Positions 8,656 to 13,865 of a stretch of 13,865 nucleotides of DNA are shown here, piece by piece. Positions within the stretch are counted from its first letter, which is position 1; the number at the start of each line of letters is the position of its first letter. Both the position numbers and the translations under genes were made by a program. The stretch comes from Isotricha intestinalis (lineage: Eukaryota > Ciliophora > Litostomatea > Vestibuliferida > Isotrichidae): positions 1 through 13,865 of the forward strand of contig JAJJLU010000933.1 in assembly GCA_023807065.1 (NCBI GenBank), read 5' to 3'. Below the pieces are notes generated by a model. The model had not been told where the DNA came from and made no database searches. It worked only from the letters and a program-made list of their open reading frames with translations.

Positions 8656-8931
8656 TCATAGACTAGGTGCAAATTGTCCTCCAAGAAACATTGCTTTACA
8701 TGCTATAGCTTTAGGAGTTAATGGGATTCCACCCATAGTGCAAGCTTGCCAAAAGCAAGCACCAGCAGTCCCTGCAGCTATTGCCCATCCAGCTCCTGGA
8801 ATTAATAAACCAGGGCAATTAGCAATACCACAGCATGTTGCACAGGCAAATATTCCCATAGCTGGTCCTCCTCTAACATATAAATTTGAGTTTAAGAGGA
8901 AGAATAAAAGAAAAACTAAACTAAATCTCAT
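8656..8931 (-). CDS. Small cysteine-rich secreted peptide, copy B
   Basis: The protein is identical to that of 5662-5937: 91 residues, an N-terminal signal peptide, a Gly/Ala-rich mature region with seven cysteines, and a TGA stop. The flanking DNA is also identical, including the interstitial telomere-like sequence 165 bp upstream of the start. Two identical copies in a region otherwise full of broken genes could mean selection for dosage or only a very recent duplication; sequence alone cannot separate these. Family and function are not recognised. Confidence 0.85.
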   Translation of the reverse strand: MRFSLVFLLFFLLNSNLYVRGGPAMGIFACATCCGIANCPGLLIPGAGWAIAAGTAGACFWQACTMGGIPLTPKAIACKAMFLGGQFAPSL

Positions 8932-9095
8932 TTATTTATTATAAATATTCTGACATTTTATATTCAAAAATCATTTGACACTAACTCTTTTTGTTGGCAT
9001 TTTTTTTTTAATTATTTTTAATAAACAATTTTAATTATTGGTATTTTTTTATTTATTTATTCTAATTATAATTTTATTTACTAAAGATATTTGAT

Positions 9096-9110
9096 TTGGG
9101 GATTGGGGAT
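9096..9110 (+). repeat. Interstitial telomere-like sequence, G-strand, copy B
   Basis: TTGGGGATTGGGGAT again, 2994 bp from the first occurrence and inside the identical block. Confidence 0.65.
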
Positions 9111-9571
9111 AATAAAACCTCAAAACTCAAGATTTCATTCTTTTTTCAGATATCCATAAAATTAAAATTTAACTTTAACATTTTAAAATTCATTTTCCTT
9201 TTATTAACCTAATATCGTTGAATTAATCAAACTCTTAATTGTTAATTCTTCTTTTTTATTATTTAGATGATATTATTTTTGTGAAAATGAATCAAATAAT
9301 TAGGTTAAATATTGAGGTCAATATACAATAAATAGTAAAGAGTTAATATATTAAATGATTTTTTTAAAATAATAATAAATAAAGTTTCATGATTCAGAAG
9401 GGAGAAATTCAAATTTTTTTCAAATATAATAATTCTTTCTCATGAAAAATTAATTTTATGTGAGGAGAACATATTGTTTTCTTTGATTTATATTTTTTCA
9501 TTTTTTTGTCAAATTTTCTTTAAGGGATTATCTATTTTTGAAAATAAATAATTTCCTATATTTATTTTTTA
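9111..9571. other. Non-coding spacer and 5' flank of U2AF-like copy 3
   Basis: No gene is visible. It is identical to 6117-6535 up to 9529, then diverges slightly (an extra ATCTATTTTTG-like insertion and a longer T run) before the ATG at 9572. Confidence 0.5.
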
Positions 9572-10978
9572 ATGGAAAGTAGACATAGAAATCATGAGAG
9601 AGAGAGATTTAGATAGAAGAGAGAGATAGAGATAGAGAAAGAAATAGATATAGATATAGATATAGATATAGATATAGAGATAGAGATAGAGATAGAGAGA
9701 GAGAAAGAGAAAGAGATAGAGATAGAGATAGAAGAGATAGAGAAATAGATAGATATAGAGATAAAGATAGAGGTGGTGATAGATACAGAGAAAGATCACG
9801 TAGACATCATTATTCTTGTTCCCTTCATTCATCCTATAGAAGGTATAATATATTATATAATTCATATAAAAATAGTTCTCATCATCCACGTTATTCAAAT
9901 TCAAGTCATCATCACTCTCATTCCCATTATTATAAATCTCATAGTCTTCCCCATAACAAATCTCCATCAAAATCATCTCAAAAAACACATCCAGTAAAAT
10001 TTTAAATTCAAATAGGTTTTTCAGAAGCTCCATCAAATCCAGCTTTATTAAATCCACCTCCACCTCAAGTAATCTTCCCTGAAACATTACCAGCATTTAC
10101 AGCAACACCTTCAAATCAAAAAGCAATAATACCTCTTTTTCCTCAACCTCCTAATCCAAACTTAGTACAATCTTTAGTACTTCTACCAACAACATCTTAA
10201 ACAGATAGTAAATTATATATAGGAAATCATTCAGCAGGTTTAACACAACAAACTTTAGTTCAGCTTTTAAATAATACAATTATCTCTGTTTAAACCAAAA
10301 GGATTTGCTCCAGGAGAACCTATTATTTCTGCATGGATAAGTGCTGATGGTCATTATGCTTTTGTTGAATTTAGAATTCCTGAAGAAGCGAATTTAGGTT
10401 TTGTTTTAAATGGGGTTAATTAATGGGAAAGCCTTTAAAAGTTGGAAGACCTAAAACTTATTAAGGTTTAATGACAATAGGAGATGATAATTTATTAAGT
10501 AATACACTTGCTTCTGTTTTAATTAATGGGATTATGAATGCTCCTGTAAAAGGAGAAAAAATTACTTTTTGTTCTAAAGTGTTATGTTTTAAAGGATTAG
10601 TTAAAAATATTGATATTGAAAAAGAAGATGTTTATAAAGAAATTTTGGAAGATTTAGAATGTGAAAAATATGGGAAAGTTAATGAAATTTGCCTAGGAAA
10701 GATATTAAGAAAATGATGTTTCTGGAATGGGAAATGATTATTTTCTTTTTGATAGTGTTGATGATGTTAAAAATGTTAGAAGAAATTTATGTTGTAGAAG
10801 ATTTAATAGGTTGGTTAGGATTATTTATTGTGAAGAAGAAAAATTTGACAAAAAAAATTTTGAAGATAATGAAGAAAGTAATAATAATATTGAAGGTAAT
10901 AATGAAAAAAATAAAATTAATGAGAGTTGGATTGTTGGGAATGAAAATAATGGAATAGATATTGTAAATGGTAATTAA
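9572..10978 (+). pseudogene. U2AF65-like splicing factor, copy 3, most complete but frameshifted
   Basis: This is the fullest copy. In order it has MESRHRNHERER; an Arg/Asp/Glu-rich repeat tract; a His/Ser-rich segment (about 9780-9960); a Pro-rich linker; RRM1 with RNP2 KLYIGN and RNP1 GHYAFVEF; then MGKPLKVGRPKTY; and after only about 40 residues the UHM (SKVLCFKGLVKNIDIEKEDV, ECEKYGKVNEI, YFLFDSVDDVKN, CCRRF). APGEPIISAW...GHYAFVEF closely follows the known U2AF65 RRM1 pattern. No RRM2 is visible between RRM1 and UHM. Lesions: slippage in the GA tract, TAA codons at 10003, 10198 and 10462, a shift near 10284-10296, a missing base or two near 10420, and four- and one-base deletions at about 10689-10710 splitting the UHM. 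The tail NESWIVGNENNG is intact to TAA at 10976-10978. Either it is a pseudogene or the sequence has many indel errors. Confidence 0.8.
9593..9785. repeat. GATAGA/GATATA microsatellite in copy 3
   Basis: The longest of the three runs. It includes a GATATA sub-run at about 9647-9676 not seen in the other copies. It encodes Arg/Asp-rich sequence only in some phases. Confidence 0.9.
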
Positions 10979-11071
10979 ATTATAAGAAATGGTTTATTTT
11001 CTTTTATAGTTAATTATATTTATATATTAAATTAATTTATATAAATTACAAATTATTTAATTTTTTTTTTT

Positions 11072-12110
11072 TTAATCCCAGTCCTTAAAAAATTTATTTA
11101 AAATATTTGCTTAATGGTCTTGAATTATAATTTTTAATCAAACACTCATTTAAAATACTTTTAAATCATATCCATTCACATATTCTGATATTAAATATAT
11201 ATACTCTGAATTTTCATAATAATCATAAAATTTTGCTATATTTTGATTAGGAAATTTCTTAAGAAATAACGGTGTATTTTTTTTCCCATAATATTATTTT
11301 ATATTCTTCTTCATCTATTCCTTTTTTTAATTTATTTATTATTTTAACTCAAAAGAATTTTTTCACATTATTTTTTTTTTACTGCATAATTGACAAATAC
11401 CATATTTTCCATTTCCTATTTCTTTATTTATTAATTTGTAATCATTATTAATATCTTTAGTATAATTTTCTTCATTGAAAATGTCTTTAAATTGTTTCAT
11501 TGCTTTTAATATATCTGAAATCTCAATTAAAAAACTATAATTTCCATAAGTTGATATTAAATTTAAAGAATAAAATATTGAATTATTTAAAGGAATTAAT
11601 CCTTTAATAACTAAATAAGTTGAATTTTTTATTTTTTTATTATTATTATCTAATGCATATAATATTATTTCATTTCTTTTCTCTTCTAAAAATTCTGTAT
11701 TAAAATAATGATTATATTGATTTAATCCTGGTAATTGATATGAAAAAGCTCTTTACTTTACTTCTTCTTTTATTTCACTCATAAAAAATTTTTTAATTTT
11801 TTTTTAAAAGTATTATTATTTATATTTGAATTTTTTAAATTTTGATATTTATTTGAATAAGAAGAAGAATTTTCTTCTTTAACATCTTCATTTTTTCTTT
11901 CTTCATTTAAAGAACAAATTTTAGAAAAATTTATTTGATTTAAATTATTTATCGTTAATGAAATATCCTTTTATGGTTTTTAATTCTTTATCTATTTATG
12001 CTTTTTTCCATTTCAAATTCAAAGAAATCCAAAAATAAAGTATTTAAATCATTTTGTTTTATATTGTAATTAAATAATTTTTCCAAGTTACATATTAGAT
12101 GAATATTCAT
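11072..12110 (-). pseudogene. Protein kinase, N-terminal part only, decayed
   Basis: The minus strand starts MNIHLICNLEKLFNYNI at 12110 and, through several shifts and stops, passes about 250 residues of unrecognised N-terminal sequence (including RAFSYQLPGLNQYN and STYLVIKGLIPLNN). The kinase N-lobe follows: YKLINKEIGNGKYGICQL with the glycine loop GNGKYG (11399-11416), VKIINKLKKG with the ATP-anchoring Lys (11331-11348), and NIAKFYDYYENSEYIYLISEY then VNGYDL (11161-11181), the hinge. Beyond that only LKIIIQDH and ANILNKFFKDWD remain, in frame apart from TAA and TGA codons. The catalytic HRD loop, DFG and the rest of the C-lobe are absent; the sequence meets the 3' end of U2AF-like copy 3 tail to tail, 93 bp apart. 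A TGA at 11349-11351 sits exactly where most kinases have Ala of the A-x-K motif. It cannot be an active kinase. Confidence 0.75.
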
Positions 12111-12546
12111 TTATAATAATAAATATTCTATATATTTAAATATTAGAATTAAAAAAAAAATGTTAATGCTTCTATTAAAAATATAAATGGAAATTAAAAT
12201 ATTATACTCTACTTATTATTTTATTATATTTCTATTGACTTGAATTGTCTATTATAACTAAATCTCTATGTTCTAATTATACATTTGAATCAAAATCTTT
12301 ATTTTTATGAATAATATATATTATTCTTCTTATTTTCCCTTAATAAAATATTAATTAGAATAATAAGGAAATTTAATTTTATTTTCTTTAAACACTTTCT
12401 TTAATCTTTTTAATATTTTTATAATTATTATATAGTTACTTTTATAAGAAAAAATCAAATATTTTTTATTTAATGTTTATTAAATTTTTTGTTAGTTTAA
12501 AACAAGAATTTAAAAGTTAATTTTAAATAAAAAAATTATAAATAAA
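12111..12546. other. AT-rich intergenic region between divergent gene remnants
   Basis: No frame of note and no RNA gene is seen. It separates the kinase start (minus strand) from a plus-strand start at 12547, so it would hold both promoters. It contains a perfect 18-bp palindrome, GAATAATATATATTATTC, at 12309-12326, which may be chance in such DNA. Confidence 0.4.
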
Positions 12547-13620
12547 ATGAATGCTGCACCATTATTATTAAAGAAAGAATTGAAAATAAAATCAGATAAA
12601 AACAATGATTATAATGTTGAAATTTTTATTGATTCAAATTCATTTCTTAATATTCAATTCAAAAAAATAAAATTTTAATGAAAACAATAAATAATTTAGG
12701 AGAAACTCTTACTTCTACAATTTCTGAATAAATTGTATTTATAAAAAAAATAAAAGTATAGTTGTAAACCCAAAACTTTCAAATAAAATATCATCTAAAA
12801 AAAATAATATACCTAAAGTTATTCTCAATTAAAAAAGTTAAAAAAGAAAATGATTTTTTAACTTATTTCCAAAATCATTTTAATGCTTCCAAACAAAAAG
12901 AAAAATCTAAAAGTGATTTGATGGATTTACAAATGAGAAAAAAAGAAAAGAATTAAAAGAAAAGAAAAAATATTTCAAAATATAAGTTTAGAAGATATAA
13001 AAAAAAGAACAAAATCAGTGAAATTAATCATATATTATATTTCACCTTTTGTTGAAAATGAAAAAAAGAAAAAATGAAAATAATAAAAATGAATAAATTA
13101 AATTTATATCATCAAAATTAAAGGTGATAACAAAGAATATTGAAACTACAAATTTATTTAGATTTCAAAGAAATTTTAGTGATTGTGGAATTCAAATAAA
13201 AATTAAAAAAAAAGTTTAAAAATTAAAATTTTTTTTAAAAATTTAATAAATTCCTTTTTTAAATATAAATATGACTTATAAATAAACTTTATTAAACAAT
13301 TAATAATCCATCATATATTTCCTTCTGTTGATGCTAAAAAAGATAAAGTTCAATTAGACTATAAAAATTTAAAAAATACAAAAATAGATATTACAGTTAA
13401 TGGTTATTTACTTTTAACAACAAATGAAAATTTTGATTAAAAAGAATTTAAATCTTTTAAAAAAGAGATCAGAACAGATAATTCAAAAGATAATTAAAAA
13501 AAAGAACTTGAATTATTTCCATAAAAATTTAAAAATTATTTAAACATTAATGAAATTTCATAAAGGAATAAAATTATTAAGTTTTTTAAATAAAAATATC
13601 TGATCTCTATCAAATAAAAA
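12547..13620 (+). pseudogene. Unrecognised Lys-rich protein gene, broken frame
   Basis: An ATG at 12547 opens 43 clean codons (MNAAPLLLKKELKIKSDK, then NVEIFIDSNSFLNIQF) to a TAA at 12676-12678. Protein-like stretches then recur in changing frames: NNLGETLTSTISE, SIVVNPKLSNKISSKK, ENDFLTYFQNHFNASKQKE, DLMDLQMRKKEK, NISLEDIKKRTKSVKLIIYY and NIETTNLFRFQRNFSDCG. Last is a long frame from about 13262 to 13620 (SVDAKKDKVQLDYKNL, TVNGYLLLTTNENFD) broken only by TAA codons. I recognise no domain; the composition (Lys, Asn, Glu) suggests a partly coiled-coil or disordered protein. It converges on the WD40 gene, whose stop is at 13624. It is either a pseudogene or a gene carrying sequence errors and perhaps sense TAA codons. 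Confidence 0.5.
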
Positions 13621-13623
13621 TAA

Positions 13624-13865
13624 TTAATCTTGCCATAATTTAATTCTAAATCCATCTCCTTTTCCTCCAGAAGCAATTGTTCCATCGTTTAATTCAACAC
13701 ATGAATAAATTATATTATCATGTGCTTTTTCCTTATCAAAAATTTTATTTAAATTTTGTTCTTCATATTTATATTTCACAAGACAATTATTTCCTTTTTC
13801 ATCAATAATAGAACATAAAAATAAACCATCTAAACATTCATTAATAGCATAAATTGTTTTAGGTC
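13624..13865 (-). CDS. WD40-repeat protein, C-terminal end (partial)
   Basis: The frame is open from the window edge (first full codon at 13863) to TAA at 13624-13626, about 79 residues. The end reads YSCVELNDGTIASGG, KGDGFRIKLWQD: the D-G-T-I-A-S-G and I-K-L-W words are those of the last strand pair of a WD40 blade, usually part of a beta-propeller scaffold. An earlier piece (IYAINECLDGLFLCSIID) looks like another blade. Glutamines are CAA and the stop is TAA right after the repeat, as expected for the end of a propeller. There are no lesions. The 5' part lies beyond the window, so partners and role cannot be judged. Confidence 0.7.
   Translation of the reverse strand, partial: PKTIYAINECLDGLFLCSIIDEKGNNCLVKYKYEEQNLNKIFDKEKAHDNIIYSCVELNDGTIASGGKGDGFRIKLWQD

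Larger units (their letters stand above)
7665..9529. repeat. Long direct repeat, copy B (1865 bp)
   Basis: Partner of 4671-6535. The U2AF-like sequence between the two copies (6536-7664) is clearly diverged from both copy 1 and copy 3, so perfect identity is confined to this block. Confidence 0.9.

Noticed and set aside
9569..10096. Long minus-strand open frame rich in Tyr/Leu opposite the U2AF copy 3 N-terminus (and the similar one at 6584-6847)
   Set aside because: It is the antisense of the GATAGA repeat and Pro-rich segment. Composition follows the repeat, and the plus strand has the recognisable protein.
10689..10958. Met/Ile/Lys-rich plus frame overlapping the copy 3 UHM
   Set aside because: It is an out-of-frame reading of the UHM; the frame at 10727-10978 carries the domain.
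4094..10978. Very short introns as the cause of the frame breaks in the U2AF-like copies
   Set aside because: The breaks are one-, two-, four- or five-base differences between copies or clean deletions, without consistent GT...AG segments.
12309..12326. Perfect 18-bp palindrome GAATAATATATATTATTC
   Set aside because: It is made almost only of A and T in very AT-rich DNA, so it is plausible by chance and no associated feature was found.
1..13865. tRNA, rRNA, CRISPR array, transposase or integrase genes
   Set aside because: None could be recognised on either strand by reading the sequence.

Overview
The window looks like the end of an AT-rich macronuclear chromosome from a ciliate. It starts with C-strand telomere-like repeats (unit CCCCAAT). 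The first gene encodes an EF-hand protein of a style I associate with ciliates. Intergenic DNA is extremely A+T rich and there are no bacterial-type features. The CCCCAAT unit and base composition would fit an anaerobic/rumen litostome ciliate such as Entodinium, but that assignment is from memory and unproven.

Layout: (1) 1-30 telomere; (2) 353-2071 EF-hand gene, whose homology continues past a TGA and one frameshift to 2405; (3) 2540-3541, minus strand, decayed ABCC-type transporter fragment (last membrane segments plus second nucleotide-binding domain), abutting at 3531-3900 the decayed 3' two thirds of a Rab/Ras-like GTPase; (4) 3901-11160, an array with three copies of a U2AF65-like splicing factor gene (starts at 4094, 6564 and 9572). 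All three copies are disrupted in different ways. Between copies 1 and 2, and again between copies 2 and 3, lies the same block: a remnant of a protein kinase tail, a tesmin/TSO1-type CXC-domain remnant, an intact minus-strand gene for a small cysteine-rich secreted peptide, and an internal telomere-like sequence. By eye 4671-6535 and 7665-9529 are identical (1865 bp, offset 2994). (5) 11072-12110, minus strand, a broken protein kinase with only the N-lobe and a little beyond; (6) 12547-about 13620, a broken plus-strand gene of unknown function; (7) 13624-13865, minus strand, the 3' end of a WD40-repeat protein gene running off the window.

The genes do not form a pathway. The region reads as a subtelomeric gene graveyard with local tandem duplication, in which the EF-hand gene, the two cysteine-rich peptide genes and the WD40 fragment are the clean reading frames. 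Two alternatives to decay must be kept open: uncorrected indel errors in the assembly, and a non-standard genetic code (several in-frame TGA codons inside homology, and CAA/TAA exchanges between paralogues). The clean 572-codon EF-hand frame, with all glutamines as CAA, argues against TAA=Gln. The most novel item is the duplicated cysteine-rich secreted peptide next to an interstitial telomere-like motif.
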